Shown: positions 28,572 through 38,318, counted from the stretch's first letter. The stretch is 64,000 nt of DNA from Aliiroseovarius salicola (GCF_027891095.1 NZ_JAQIIO010000001.1:659683-723682), one strand, 5' to 3'. The notes: a model not told the origin generated them from the sequence alone. Numbers and translations: made by a program.

Positions 28572-28729
28572 TGCGTAACGTGCGAATGTCGCGAACAATC
28601 TCAGCTGTGTCGCATAAATAACATGGCTGGTCGGTTACGACCCTTGTCATTCGCTAACTTCTGGGCAAAGTTTTGTTCAGAAAGAAAAAAGAACAAAGGC
28701 TGTCACAGTCTGACATAAGGGAGCTCTCA

Positions 28730-30316
28730 ATGTCCAAAGAACTAGAATACCTGTCCAAACGTGTTGCTCAAAACAAGATGTCGCGCCGCGACTTCATGGG
28801 GCGCGCCTCGGCTCTTGGCGTTTCTGCTGCCACCGCGGGTGCCATGGTGTCCACTGCTGCGCTTGCAGAGGGGCCGAAAAAAGGCGGCACCATCAAACTG
28901 GGGATGAACGGAGGGGCTGGTACGGATTCTCTGGACCCGGGTCTGGTTGCATCTCAGACCCCGCGCGCGGCTCTGGGCAACTGGGGCGATACCCTTGTAA
29001 ACGTCTCGCCTTCTGGTGAGCTCGATCTGCGTATTGCCGAAAGCATTGACAGCTCGGCCGACGCGAAAACCTGGCATTTCAACATTCGTCAGGGCGTTGA
29101 ATTCCACAACGGCAAGTCACTTACCGCCGAAGACGCGATGAAGACAATCGAGCGTCATTCGAACGAAGAATCCAAATCCGGTGCACTGGGCATCGTCAAA
29201 GGGATCGAGAGCATGTCAGTCAGCGGCAACACGCTGACGCTGAACCTTGATACGCCGAATGCTGACCTTCCCTATCTGATGGCCGACTATCACCTTGCGA
29301 TTCAGCCCAATGGTGGCATGGATGATCCCACCGCCGGGATCGGTAGCGGCCCCTATCAAATCGAAAGCAACGAGCCAGGCGTTCGTCACACCTTTACCAA
29401 GTTTGCCAACTATTGGGATGACAGCGTAGGTCATGCTGACTCGGTCGAGATTCTCGTGATCAACGACGCGACTGCCCGTATGTCGGCGCTGCAATCGGGT
29501 CAGGTGCATATGGTGAACTCAGTTGATCCAAAGATTGCAAAACTGCTGGATCGTGCTCCGAACATCACTGTGCAAAACGTGTCGGGCCGCGGGCACTATG
29601 TGTTCATCATGCACACCGACACAGCGCCTTTTGACAACAAGGACCTGCGCCTTGCGCTGAAATACGCGATCAACCGTGAAGAGATGGTGGACAAAATCCT
29701 GCGTGGCTATGGTGGGGTTGGCAACGATATTCCGATCAACGCCGCATACCCGCTGTTCGATGACAGCCTGGAGCAGCGCGAATATGATCCGGTCAAGGCG
29801 GCAGAGCTTTACAAGAAGTCCGGCCATGACGGCAGCCCGATCATCCTGCGCGTGGCAGAGACCGCCTTCCCGGGTGCCGTGGATGCAGCCCAGCTGTTCC
29901 AGCAATCGGCCGCCGCTGCGGGCATTCCGCTTGAGATCAAGCGCGAGCCGAATGATGGTTACTGGTCGGATGTCTGGAATGTACAACCGTTCTGTGCCTC
30001 TTACTGGACAGGCCGTCCGGTGCAGGATCAGATGTATTCCACGGCCTATCTGTCGACCGCCGACTGGAATGACACCCGGTTCAACAACGCGGAATTCGAC
30101 AACCTGCTCAATCAGGCCAAGGCCGAGCTGGACCCGGTCAAGCGCAAGACGATGTACAGCCAGATGGCGGGGATCCTGCAAGACGAAGGCGGCGTGATCG
30201 TTCCGATGTTCAACGACTTCATCGATGGCGTGAGCAACGGTATCGGTGGCTATGTCGCAGACCCGAATGCCGAACTGATGGCGGGTCTTGCAGCATCACG
30301 TTGCTGGTTGAAATAA
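28730..30316 (+). CDS. ABC transporter substrate-binding protein, peptide/opine family (SBP_bac_5)
   Basis: A 528-residue periplasmic binding protein of the DppA/OppA cluster. An unusually long N-terminal region (about 18 residues) precedes a twin-arginine signal, SRRDFMGRASALGVSAATAGA, cleaved near AALA. The body has the family landmarks LVNVSPSGELDLRIAESID, FHNGKSLTAEDAM and the LRLALKYAINREEMVDKIL region. ATG 28730 follows AAGGGAG. It is the first gene of an operon with two permeases and a fused ATPase. The ligand (di- or oligopeptide, or another small molecule) cannot be read from sequence. Confidence 0.9.
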   Translation: MSKELEYLSKRVAQNKMSRRDFMGRASALGVSAATAGAMVSTAALAEGPKKGGTIKLGMNGGAGTDSLDPGLVASQTPRAALGNWGDTLVNVSPSGELDLRIAESIDSSADAKTWHFNIRQGVEFHNGKSLTAEDAMKTIERHSNEESKSGALGIVKGIESMSVSGNTLTLNLDTPNADLPYLMADYHLAIQPNGGMDDPTAGIGSGPYQIESNEPGVRHTFTKFANYWDDSVGHADSVEILVINDATARMSALQSGQVHMVNSVDPKIAKLLDRAPNITVQNVSGRGHYVFIMHTDTAPFDNKDLRLALKYAINREEMVDKILRGYGGVGNDIPINAAYPLFDDSLEQREYDPVKAAELYKKSGHDGSPIILRVAETAFPGAVDAAQLFQQSAAAAGIPLEIKREPNDGYWSDVWNVQPFCASYWTGRPVQDQMYSTAYLSTADWNDTRFNNAEFDNLLNQAKAELDPVKRKTMYSQMAGILQDEGGVIVPMFNDFIDGVSNGIGGYVADPNAELMAGLAASRCWLK

Positions 30317-30325
30317 GGGAATCAC

Positions 30326-31282
30326 ATGCATCCCATCTTGAAACTGGTTGCTCAGCGTCTTGCGCTGAGCACCCTTCTTCTCCTTGCGGCCTCGGTGCTG
30401 ATCTTTGCCGGGACCACAATTCTTCCGGGGGATGTGGCACAAAACATCCTCGGACAATCCGCAACCCCCGAAAGTCTTGCCAACCTCCGCAAAGAGCTGG
30501 GCTTGGACCAGTCCGCAACCGCGCGGTATTTCAACTGGCTTGGGGGCGTGTTGCAGGGCGATCTTGGCACTGCGCTGACCAATGGACGCGATATTGCCGA
30601 CAGTTTGGGTGGCCGTTTGAAAAACACGCTGTTCCTGGCTTTCTCGGCGGCAGTTGTGGCGGTGCCTCTGGCGATTTTCCTCGGCCTTCTTGCGGTGCGC
30701 TACCGTGAACGCTGGCCTGATAAGCTGATTTCGGCGGTGACGCTGGCGTCGATCTCGGTTCCGGAATTCCTGATCGGTTATGTGCTGATGTTTTACATTG
30801 GTGTGCAGCTTGGCTGGGCTCCGACCGTCTCAACCATCTACGATTCAATGTCTTTGGGTGAAAAGCTCAGCGCGATTGTCTTGCCGGTCACAGTGCTGAC
30901 GATGGTTGTGCTGGCGCATATGATGCGCATGACACGGGCTGCAATCCTGAACGTGATGCAATCCGCTTATATCGAGACAGCTGAACTCAAGGGTCTGACC
31001 GGTTTTCAGGTCATTGCGCGCCACGCTTTCCCCAACGCCATTGCGCCGGTTGTGAACGTGGTCATGCTGAACCTTGCCTATCTAGTTGTGGGCGTTGTTG
31101 TGGTGGAAGTTGTGTTTGTCTACCCGGGCATGGGGCAATACCTCGTGGACCACGTGGCCAAACGTGACGTGCCGGTGGTGCAGGCTTGTGGCCTGATTTT
31201 CGCCGCGGTCTATATCGGCCTCAACATGGTGGCTGACATCGTTTCTATTCTGGCAAACCCAAGGCTGAGGCATCCAAAATGA
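30326..31282 (+). CDS. Peptide-type ABC permease (DppB-like)
   Basis: A 318-residue inner-membrane protein with six helices and the DppB/OppB architecture: N-terminal helix, LGLDQSATARYFNWLGGVLQGDLG, and the EAA loop for the ATPase (ETAELKGLTGFQVIARHAFPNAI). It follows the binding protein by 9 bp with TAAGGGA as ribosome site and overlaps the next permease by 4 bp. Confidence 0.92.
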   Translation: MHPILKLVAQRLALSTLLLLAASVLIFAGTTILPGDVAQNILGQSATPESLANLRKELGLDQSATARYFNWLGGVLQGDLGTALTNGRDIADSLGGRLKNTLFLAFSAAVVAVPLAIFLGLLAVRYRERWPDKLISAVTLASISVPEFLIGYVLMFYIGVQLGWAPTVSTIYDSMSLGEKLSAIVLPVTVLTMVVLAHMMRMTRAAILNVMQSAYIETAELKGLTGFQVIARHAFPNAIAPVVNVVMLNLAYLVVGVVVVEVVFVYPGMGQYLVDHVAKRDVPVVQACGLIFAAVYIGLNMVADIVSILANPRLRHPK

Positions 31283-32094
31283 TGAGAATTCCTCCTGCGG
31301 CCTTGATTGGCCTGTTTTTCACCGGGCTCTATTTCTTTGGGGCAGTCTTTGCCCAATGGATAGCGCCTTATTCCATGACCGAGATTGTTGGTGACGTGTG
31401 GGAGCCCTCTTCGGCAAAGCATTGGCTTGGCACTGACAATATTGGCCGCGATCTACTCTCGCGTATGATCTATGGCGGGCAGACCACGATCTTTATTGCC
31501 ACCGCCGCCACGATCCTGAGCTTCACAACCGGTTCCATCCTTGGCTTTACCGCTGCGGTGGTTGGTGGTTGGATCGATCAGGCCCTGTCTCGGTTTGTCG
31601 ATCTGATCATGTCGATCCCGACCCTGATTTTTGCTCTTGTCGTGCTGTCGGTTATGCCGGTCACGCTCTTCATGTTGATCATGGTTATGGGCCTGCTGGA
31701 TTCCACCCGAGTCTATCGTCTGGCCCGCGCGGTCGCCGTGGACATCAACGTGATGGACTTTGTCGAAGCAGCGAAATTGCGCGGCGAAGGCAATCGCTGG
31801 ATTATCTTCCGCGAAATCCTTCCCAATGCGCTTAGCCCGCTCGTGGCAGAAATGGGTCTGCGCTTTATCTTTGCAGTGCTCTTCGTGTCGACCTTGTCGT
31901 TCCTTGGCCTTGGTGTTCAACCGCCGAATGCTGACTGGGGCGGGATCGTGAAAGAGAACAAAGATGGCATCGTTTATGGCATTCCGGCTGCCCTTGTGCC
32001 CGCTATTGCCATTGCCACGCTTGCGATTTCCGTGAACCTCGTGGCCGACTGGGTGCTCAACCGCACCACCAGCCTGAAAGGGGGCCGCGGATGA
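31279..32094 (+). CDS. Peptide-type ABC permease (DppC-like)
   Basis: A 271-residue permease. LGTDNIGRDLLSRMIYGGQTT and the EAA loop (VEAAKLRGEGNRWIIFREILPNAL) identify DppC/OppC. It pairs with the preceding DppB-like protein. ATGA overlaps occur at both ends. Confidence 0.92.
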   Translation: MMRIPPAALIGLFFTGLYFFGAVFAQWIAPYSMTEIVGDVWEPSSAKHWLGTDNIGRDLLSRMIYGGQTTIFIATAATILSFTTGSILGFTAAVVGGWIDQALSRFVDLIMSIPTLIFALVVLSVMPVTLFMLIMVMGLLDSTRVYRLARAVAVDINVMDFVEAAKLRGEGNRWIIFREILPNALSPLVAEMGLRFIFAVLFVSTLSFLGLGVQPPNADWGGIVKENKDGIVYGIPAALVPAIAIATLAISVNLVADWVLNRTTSLKGGRG

Positions 32095-33728
32095 GCGATA
32101 CTCTTCTGAAAGTCAAAGACCTCAAGATCGGTGCAAAGATCTATCCGCCGGGGGAAAAGCCCAAGGATATCGAGATCGTGCATGGTGTGTCGTTTGAGCT
32201 TGAAAAGGGCAAAGTACTTGGCCTGATCGGTGAAAGCGGCGCAGGCAAGTCGACCATCGGTCTCGCTTCCATGGCCTATGGCCGGGGCGGGGTCGAGATC
32301 ACCGGTGGCGAGGTTTGGGTGAACGGGCGTGAAATCCTGCACACCAACCTCAGGGATCTGCGCAGACTGCGCGGCATGGAAGTGACCTATGTGTCGCAAT
32401 CTGCTGCGGCGAGTTTCAATCCTGCCAAGAAGATCATGGAGCAGGTGGTCGAAGCCTCGCTGCACGCCGGAAAGTTCTCGAAGAAAGCGGCGGAAGCCCG
32501 TGCGCGTGAACTTTTTGCCAAGCTGGGCTTGCCCGATCCTGACAACATCGGTGAGCGCTATCCGCACCAGGTTTCTGGTGGTCAGCTGCAACGCTGCATG
32601 ACCGCCTTGGCGCTCTGCCCGGAACCGGATCTGGTAGTGTTCGACGAACCGACCACGGCGTTGGATGTGACCACGCAGATTGACGTGCTGATGGCGATCA
32701 AAGAAGCGATCCGGGACACCGGCGTTGCCGCGCTATATATCACGCACGACCTTGCTGTTGTGGCGCAGGTGTCGGATGAAATCATGGTGCTCAAGATGGG
32801 TGACATGGTTGAATATGGCACCACTGATCAGATCATTAACCACCCTCAGGAAGAGTATACTCGAGACCTGGTTTCGGTGCGCTCGACCCAGCATGATGGT
32901 AAACCGCCGACGGACAATCCGGTTCTGCGGGTGGAAAATGTAACCGCCCGCTACAAAGGCACCAATTTCGACGTGCTGCACAATGTGGTGATGGATTTGC
33001 ATCCGGGGCAAACCCTCGCAGTTGTTGGTGAATCCGGATCGGGAAAATCCACGACAGCGCGGGTGATCACTGGTCTCCTTCCGCCGCGTGACGGCAATAT
33101 CGTCTTTGATGGTCGTGAGCTGTCACCGGACCTCGAAGGTCGTACGCGGGAAGATCTGCGTGAGCTTCAAATGATCTATCAGATGGCTGACGTGGCAATG
33201 AACCCGCGTCAGACCGTCGGTACGATCATTGGCCGTCCGCTGGAGTTTTACTTCGGCATGCGTGGTGCGGAAAAGCGTAAGCGGATCATCGAACTTCTGG
33301 ATGAGATCGAACTGGGTGTCGAATTCATGGATCGCTATCCGGCGGAGCTATCCGGTGGACAGAAACAGCGCGTCTGTATTGCGCGTGCTCTAGCGGCCAA
33401 ACCCAAGGTGATCATCTGTGACGAGGTGACTTCAGCCCTTGACCCGTTGGTCGCTGACGGCATCCTCAAACTTCTGGAGAACCTCCAAAAAATCGAGGAT
33501 GTGGCCTATCTCTTTATCACCCACGATCTTGCGACCGTTAAGGCGATCGCAGACAGTATCGCGGTGATGTATCAGGGTAAAGTTGTGCGCTATGGCACGA
33601 AAGCCGAAGTGCTGTCGCCGCCGTTTGACGACTATACAGACCTCCTTCTGAGTTCTGTTCCCGAGATGCGTCTTGGTTGGCTGGAAGAGGTGATCGAGAA
33701 CCGCAAGATGGAAAGCGCCGGGAACTGA
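32091..33728 (+). CDS. Fused double ABC ATPase (DppD-DppF type)
   Basis: A 545-residue protein carrying two complete nucleotide-binding domains in tandem. The first has Walker A GESGAGKST (47-55), signature VSGGQLQR and Walker [13 protein letters not shown]. The second has Walker [10 protein letters not shown] (about 313-321), signature LSGGQKQR and Walker B VIICDEVTSALD. It energises the two upstream permeases. In most systems the halves are separate proteins of about 330 residues; fused forms are known. A strong terminator follows. Confidence 0.92.
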   Translation: MSDTLLKVKDLKIGAKIYPPGEKPKDIEIVHGVSFELEKGKVLGLIGESGAGKSTIGLASMAYGRGGVEITGGEVWVNGREILHTNLRDLRRLRGMEVTYVSQSAAASFNPAKKIMEQVVEASLHAGKFSKKAAEARARELFAKLGLPDPDNIGERYPHQVSGGQLQRCMTALALCPEPDLVVFDEPTTALDVTTQIDVLMAIKEAIRDTGVAALYITHDLAVVAQVSDEIMVLKMGDMVEYGTTDQIINHPQEEYTRDLVSVRSTQHDGKPPTDNPVLRVENVTARYKGTNFDVLHNVVMDLHPGQTLAVVGESGSGKSTTARVITGLLPPRDGNIVFDGRELSPDLEGRTREDLRELQMIYQMADVAMNPRQTVGTIIGRPLEFYFGMRGAEKRKRIIELLDEIELGVEFMDRYPAELSGGQKQRVCIARALAAKPKVIICDEVTSALDPLVADGILKLLENLQKIEDVAYLFITHDLATVKAIADSIAVMYQGKVVRYGTKAEVLSPPFDDYTDLLLSSVPEMRLGWLEEVIENRKMESAGN

Positions 33729-33758
33729 TTGCGGGAAAATCTAAGCGCTGTAACATTC

Positions 33759-33793
33759 ACCGGGGACGTCGTGCGACGTCCCCGGTTTTTTTC
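33759..33793 (+). terminator. Rho-independent terminator after the fused-ATPase ABC operon
   Basis: ACCGGGGACGTC pairs perfectly with GACGTCCCCGGT around GTGC, followed by a T-run. Confidence 0.9.
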
Positions 33794-33900
33794 CAAAGGT
33801 TTGAAACCGACCTCAGATTGACGCGTCTGTTACATAAAGCCGTGGCGGGGCGCCCCTAGTCTGGTGAGACACCTACGCGCAAATTGGGAAAGGCGCTGAC

Positions 33901-34737
33901 ATGGACAAGAAACTCCTGCTTCTCATCATTGATGGTGTTCCGCTGCGCAATTGGCGTCGGCTGTTCGGCAATTTGGAAGGCTGGGTGCAGTCTGGTGATG
34001 CCAAGTTGATGAAGATGCGCTCTGTTCTGCCGTCCACTTCTGCAAGTTGCTATGCCTCGATCCATACCGGCGTGACCCCGCAGCAACATGGCTGCACCGG
34101 CAATCACGATGTGTTCCGCCTGTCCCATGACGATATCTTTAGCCAGGCGCGCAAGGCGGGTGGTGTGACCGGTGCCGTGACCCATTCCTTCTGGTCCGAG
34201 TTCTTCAACCGGGCGCCCTTCGATGTGGTGCGCGATATTGAATATGACGAACCCGAAAGCGATACGATCAATCATGGTCGTTTCCACACGATGACCGGTT
34301 ACAATCTGATCAACCAGACGACGCCAGCGGATACCGACCTCTTCGGCACCCTCACTATGCTTTGCGAGCGATTTGGGCTGAACTACGGCATCCTGCACAC
34401 TTGTACTCTGGACAGCATGGGGCATCGCTTTGGGCATGAATGTCAGGAAATGGATCATGCCTGTTTTGTCATGGACGAACAGATGGCCCCGTTTATCAAG
34501 CGATGGCGCGAGATGGGGTATGAGCTGATTGTGACCGCCGATCACGGACAGTCCGACCGAGGTCATCACGGTGGGCATGAGGATGTCCAGCAGGATGTGG
34601 CGCTATATTATTTCGGGGATGCCGAGATCGCTGATGACAGCGAGATCCTGTGTCAGACCCAACTCGCCCCCACTGTGCTCTCTCTTCTTGGGGCTTCGAT
34701 TTCCGACACGATGAAAGGTAAGGTGTTTCTGAAATGA
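33901..34737 (+). CDS. Alkaline-phosphatase superfamily protein (nucleotide pyrophosphatase/phosphodiesterase-like)
   Basis: A 278-residue cytoplasmic protein without a signal peptide. The metal-site pattern of the superfamily is visible: IIDG near the N-terminus (D10), a PSTSASCYASIHTG stretch holding the likely Ser/Thr nucleophile (about 44-57), LDSMGHRFGHE (about 175-185) and TADHGQSDRGHHGGH (about 218-232). This suggests a phosphodiesterase or phosphomutase-like enzyme. The substrate is unknown. It starts behind GGGAAAGG, 108 bp after a terminator, and overlaps the next gene by 4 bp, so the two form their own unit. Confidence 0.75.
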   Translation: MDKKLLLLIIDGVPLRNWRRLFGNLEGWVQSGDAKLMKMRSVLPSTSASCYASIHTGVTPQQHGCTGNHDVFRLSHDDIFSQARKAGGVTGAVTHSFWSEFFNRAPFDVVRDIEYDEPESDTINHGRFHTMTGYNLINQTTPADTDLFGTLTMLCERFGLNYGILHTCTLDSMGHRFGHECQEMDHACFVMDEQMAPFIKRWREMGYELIVTADHGQSDRGHHGGHEDVQQDVALYYFGDAEIADDSEILCQTQLAPTVLSLLGASISDTMKGKVFLK

Positions 34738-35426
34738 CCTGGGCCTTTGATCCTCCGCCGCAACCCGCTTTGCCCATCGTGGGATCCGAGGACCAATTTC
34801 CCGTTCGACGGATTTTCTGCGTTGGTCGCAACTATGCGGCCCATGCGCGTGAAATGGGTCATGACCCGGACCGCGAGCCACCCTTCTTCTTCTCGAAACC
34901 CGCGGATGCGTTGGTGATGGACGGGGCGGAAATTCCCTTTCCTCTTGCCACTGAGAACCTCCACTTCGAAGCTGAGCTGGTGGTGGCAATGGGAGTGGGT
35001 GGGTCTGATATCCCCGTGGATACTGCGTTGGATCATGTTTTCGGATATGCCATTGGCAACGACCTGACCCGTCGCGACCTGCAGGCCACGGCCAAAAAGA
35101 TGGGCCGACCGTGGGATATGGCCAAAGGATTCGACCTCTCAGCTCCTATCGGCCCGGTGCACCCAGTGGCCATCCATGGTCATCATTTGTCCGGTCGGAT
35201 TGCGCTTTCGGTGAATGGTGAGATCCATCAGGGCGCTGATCTGGGCGACATGATCTGGTCTGTACCCGAAGTGATCGCTCACCTCTCGAAATTGGTCGCG
35301 CTTCGACCCGGAGATTTGATCATGACAGGCACTCCCGAGGGAGTCGGTGCGCTGGTCCGTGGGGATGATTGCGCCGTCGAGATTGCTGGTTTGGGGTGTC
35401 TAACCACCCACATTGCTGTTTCCTGA
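34734..35426 (+). CDS. Fumarylacetoacetate hydrolase family protein
   Basis: A 230-residue enzyme of the FAH superfamily. FCVGRNYAAHAREMGHDPDREPPFFFSKP and the metal-binding ExE/D set (LHFEAELVVAMG; Asp in YAIGNDLTRRDLQ) are clear, as is the terminal GDLIMTGTPEGVG. The beginning resembles fumarylpyruvate hydrolases (C-C bond cleavage of 2,4-dioxo acids). Coupled by ATGA to the phosphatase-like gene. The joint pathway is not evident. Confidence 0.88.
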   Translation: MTWAFDPPPQPALPIVGSEDQFPVRRIFCVGRNYAAHAREMGHDPDREPPFFFSKPADALVMDGAEIPFPLATENLHFEAELVVAMGVGGSDIPVDTALDHVFGYAIGNDLTRRDLQATAKKMGRPWDMAKGFDLSAPIGPVHPVAIHGHHLSGRIALSVNGEIHQGADLGDMIWSVPEVIAHLSKLVALRPGDLIMTGTPEGVGALVRGDDCAVEIAGLGCLTTHIAVS

Positions 35427-35460
35427 CCGCATAACTCTTAATCGAACGAAATTTTTTATG

Positions 35461-35489
35461 CCTGTTTTTCAACAGGTCAGCCCTTTTTT
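35461..35489 (+). terminator. Likely terminator after the FAH-family gene
   Basis: CCTGTT pairs with AACAGG around TTTC, with a T-run (35484-35489) a few bases later. The stem is short, so the call is moderate. Confidence 0.5.
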
Positions 35490-35506
35490 CTGCATTGCGG
35501 CGGTTT

Positions 35507-35522
35507 TTTACTATTTGGTAAA
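35507..35522. promoter_or_regulatory. RutR-like operator in front of preT
   Basis: TTTACTATTTGGTAAA agrees with the RutR consensus as I recall it (TTGACCATTTGGTCAA) at 13 of 16 positions. It is the core of a longer inverted repeat (TTTTTTAC/GTAAAAAA). RutR (TetR family) responds to uracil and thymine, which fits the pyrimidine-degradation genes that follow. Confidence 0.55.
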
Positions 35523-35584
35523 AAAATAATTCGTGCCAAGCTGAAAAGAAAACAAGAGCAACCAGCAACCAAAGGGAGGCTCCC

Positions 35585-36913
35585 TTGTCCAATTCCCAGC
35601 ACACGCCTGGAATTGTCCCCGGCCGACTGAATAGCGAAGCCTATAGCGACAATTTCTCGGATCTACATCCGCCTCTGGATGACCACGAAGCGCGGGTCGC
35701 CGCCGACCGGTGTTACTTCTGCCACGATGCGCCTTGCATGGAGGCATGCCCCACTTCAATCGACATTCCGCTGTTCATCCGCCAGATCGCTACGGGCACA
35801 CCCGAGGCGGCGGCGATGACCATTTTTGAACAGAATATTCTGGGCGGAATGTGCGCTCGCGTCTGTCCGACAGAAACGCTCTGCGAAGAGGTTTGCGTGC
35901 GTGAAACCGCTGAGGGCAAGCCGGTTGTGATCGGCGAGTTGCAGCGCTACGCCACCGACAAACGCATGGATGCGCACCCGTACAAACGTGCAGCCTCTAC
36001 CGGCAAAAAAGTGGCCGTTGTGGGCGCTGGTCCGGCGGGGCTTTCCTGTGCGCACCGTCTGGCCATGAAAGGCCATGACGTGGTGATCTATGACGCCCGC
36101 CCCAAGGCGGGTGGCCTGAACGAATTTGGTATTGCCAGCTATAAAAGCACCAATGACTTTGCGGCGCGCGAAGTGGAGTGGCTCCTGTCGATTGGGGGGA
36201 TCGACCTCAAGCTCGGCAAGGCGCTTGGCAATGGGCTGAACCTCGAAACGCTCGCCGCAGATTTTGATGCCGTGTTCCTCGGCATGGGTTTGGCAGGCGT
36301 GAATGCACTTGGCTGTGATGGCGAAGAGAAAGACAATGTTCTGGACGCAGTGGATTTCATTTCCGAGCTGCGCCAGTCCACTGACCTATCCACGCTCCCT
36401 GTGGGCCGTCATGTGGTCGTCATCGGCGGCGGCATGACGGCAGTGGATGCCGCCGTGCAGGCCAAGCTTTTGGGCGCTGAAGATGTCGCGCTGGTCTATC
36501 GCCGCGGGCAGGATCGGATGAATGCTTCGCTGTTCGAACAGGATCTGGCGGCATCTAAAGGTGTTCGGATCATCACCCATGCTACACCCAAAGCGGTTCA
36601 TGGTAATGGCGCTGTGCGCGAGATCGAATTTGCCTATACCAAAGACACTGCTGACGGCCTGAAAGAAACCGGCGAGACTTTCCGTCTCCCTGCCGATCAG
36701 GTGTTCAAAGCCATCGGCCAGACGCTGGGTGACGGGCAAGGTCTGTCGCTGGAAGGGCGCAAGATCAGGGTTTCGGACTCGGGGCGCACCTCGCGTGACG
36801 GCGTCTGGGCCGGCGGCGATTGCGCGAGCGGCGGGGACGACTTGACCGTGACCGCCGTGGCCGAGGGTCGCGATGCGGCTGAAGATATTCACAACACACT
36901 GATGGGAGGCTGA
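35585..36913 (+). CDS. preT: Dihydropyrimidine dehydrogenase subunit PreT (NADH-oxidising flavoprotein)
   Basis: A 442-residue protein. The N-terminal region has cysteine sets for Fe-S clusters (CYFCHDAPCMEACPTSID; CARVCPTETLCEEVCV). The FAD-binding VAVVGAGPAGLSCAH (about 141-155) and a second dinucleotide fold VVVIGGGMTAVDAA follow, as in the GltD-like half of dihydropyrimidine dehydrogenase. Together with PreA it interconverts uracil/thymine and the 5,6-dihydro form with NAD(H). I use the TTG at 35585, because GGGAGG lies 5 bp upstream and no better ATG is near. preA follows 3 bp after the stop. Confidence 0.92.
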   Translation: MSNSQHTPGIVPGRLNSEAYSDNFSDLHPPLDDHEARVAADRCYFCHDAPCMEACPTSIDIPLFIRQIATGTPEAAAMTIFEQNILGGMCARVCPTETLCEEVCVRETAEGKPVVIGELQRYATDKRMDAHPYKRAASTGKKVAVVGAGPAGLSCAHRLAMKGHDVVIYDARPKAGGLNEFGIASYKSTNDFAAREVEWLLSIGGIDLKLGKALGNGLNLETLAADFDAVFLGMGLAGVNALGCDGEEKDNVLDAVDFISELRQSTDLSTLPVGRHVVVIGGGMTAVDAAVQAKLLGAEDVALVYRRGQDRMNASLFEQDLAASKGVRIITHATPKAVHGNGAVREIEFAYTKDTADGLKETGETFRLPADQVFKAIGQTLGDGQGLSLEGRKIRVSDSGRTSRDGVWAGGDCASGGDDLTVTAVAEGRDAAEDIHNTLMGG

Positions 36914-36916
36914 ACC

Positions 36917-38254
36917 ATGAAAGATCTGTACGGAGCAAACCTGCACAGCACATTCCTGGGCATCGAGAGCCCCAACCCGTTCTGGCTGGCATCCGCCCCG
37001 CCCACCGACAAAGAGGTCAACGTTCGCCGTGCCTTTGAGGCCGGTTGGGGTGGTGTTGTCTGGAAAACCCTTGGTGAAGCGGGCCCGCCCGTCGTGAACG
37101 TCTCTGGCCCCCGGTATGGTGCCATCTTCGGCGCGGATCGCCGCCTGTTGGGCCTGAACAACATCGAATTGATCACCGACCGTCCGCTTGAGGTGAACCT
37201 GGAAGAGATCGCCCGGGTGAAACGGGACTACCCGGATCGGGCAATGATTGTCTCGCTGATGGTGCCTTGTGAAGAAGAGCCATGGCGGAAGATCCTCAAA
37301 GAGGTCGAACTGACCGGCGCGGATGGGGTTGAGCTGAACTTTGGCTGTCCGCATGGGATGGCGGAACGCGGCATGGGGTCTGCTGTGGGTCAGGTGCCGG
37401 AATATATTGAGATGGTGACGGGCTGGGTGAAAAAACACTCTAACCTGCCCTGTATCGTAAAGCTGACGCCGAACATCACCAATATCCTTGGGCCAGCAGG
37501 CGCCGCCAAGGCAGGTGGGGCAGATGCGGTCAGCTTGATTAACACGATCAACTCGATCACTTCTGTCAATCTGGAGGAGATGAGCCCCGAACCGATGATT
37601 GATGGCATGGGCACCCATGGCGGCTATTGCGGCCCGGCGGTGAAGCCGATTGCCATGAACATGGTGGCCGAGATTGCCCGCAATCAGGAAACCGCTGGCC
37701 TGCCGATTTCGGCCATTGGTGGCGTGACCACCTGGCGTGATGCAGCCGAGTTCATGGCTCTGGGTGCCTCGAATGTACAGGTCTGCACCGCCGCCATGAC
37801 CTATGGGTTCAAAGTGGTGCAGGAAATGGCCTCGGGTCTGTCACAATGGATGGCCGAAAAAGGTTACAACAGCACGGCGGATTTCGTCGGAATGGCGACG
37901 CCCAAGGTGACCGACTGGCAGCACCTGAACCTCGACTATGTGACCAAGGCTGAGATCAATCAGGACGATTGCATCAAATGCGGTCGTTGTTTTGCCGCTT
38001 GCGAGGATACCAGCCACCAAGCGATTGAGATGTCAGAAGACCGGGTCTTCACCGTCAAGGATGATGAATGCGTGGCCTGTAATCTCTGCGTCAATGTCTG
38101 TCCGGTTGAGGGCTGTATCACCATGCGCGAGCTTCCAGTTGGCGACGTGGATGAACGCACCGGGATGACCATTCCAGAAGACAAGCGGACTTGGTTGCAG
38201 CATCCCAATAATCCGTCAGCGGATCCCAATACCTGCATCATTCGTGGGCAGTGA
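36917..38254 (+). CDS. preA: Dihydropyrimidine dehydrogenase subunit PreA (FMN, Fe-S)
   Basis: A 445-residue protein. The first 300 residues form a dihydroorotate-dehydrogenase-like FMN barrel (NPFWLASAPPTDKEVNVRRAFEAG, LNFGCPHGMAERGMG, SAIGGV). The C-terminal part carries two [4Fe-4S] motifs (CIKCGRCFAACEDTSH and CVACNLCVNVCPVEGC). This is the catalytic half of the bacterial dihydropyrimidine dehydrogenase and the first step of reductive pyrimidine breakdown. Confidence 0.94.
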   Translation: MKDLYGANLHSTFLGIESPNPFWLASAPPTDKEVNVRRAFEAGWGGVVWKTLGEAGPPVVNVSGPRYGAIFGADRRLLGLNNIELITDRPLEVNLEEIARVKRDYPDRAMIVSLMVPCEEEPWRKILKEVELTGADGVELNFGCPHGMAERGMGSAVGQVPEYIEMVTGWVKKHSNLPCIVKLTPNITNILGPAGAAKAGGADAVSLINTINSITSVNLEEMSPEPMIDGMGTHGGYCGPAVKPIAMNMVAEIARNQETAGLPISAIGGVTTWRDAAEFMALGASNVQVCTAAMTYGFKVVQEMASGLSQWMAEKGYNSTADFVGMATPKVTDWQHLNLDYVTKAEINQDDCIKCGRCFAACEDTSHQAIEMSEDRVFTVKDDECVACNLCVNVCPVEGCITMRELPVGDVDERTGMTIPEDKRTWLQHPNNPSADPNTCIIRGQ

Positions 38255-38295
38255 GAGAATCAGTTTAAACTGATGGTTACAAAGCTTGACTGACT

Positions 38296-38316
38296 TCGAC
38301 GCTGTGTTAGCGTCGA
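38296..38316. repeat. Stem-loop downstream of preA
   Basis: TCGACGCT pairs perfectly with AGCGTCGA around GTGTT. It has no T-tail, so it may be a weak terminator or part of the control region in front of the next transcription unit. Confidence 0.4.
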
Positions 38317-38318
38317 GG

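Noticed and set aside
36386..37618. 410-residue frame antisense to preT/preA
   Set aside because: Lies opposite two well-supported enzymes; composition is that of a mirror frame.
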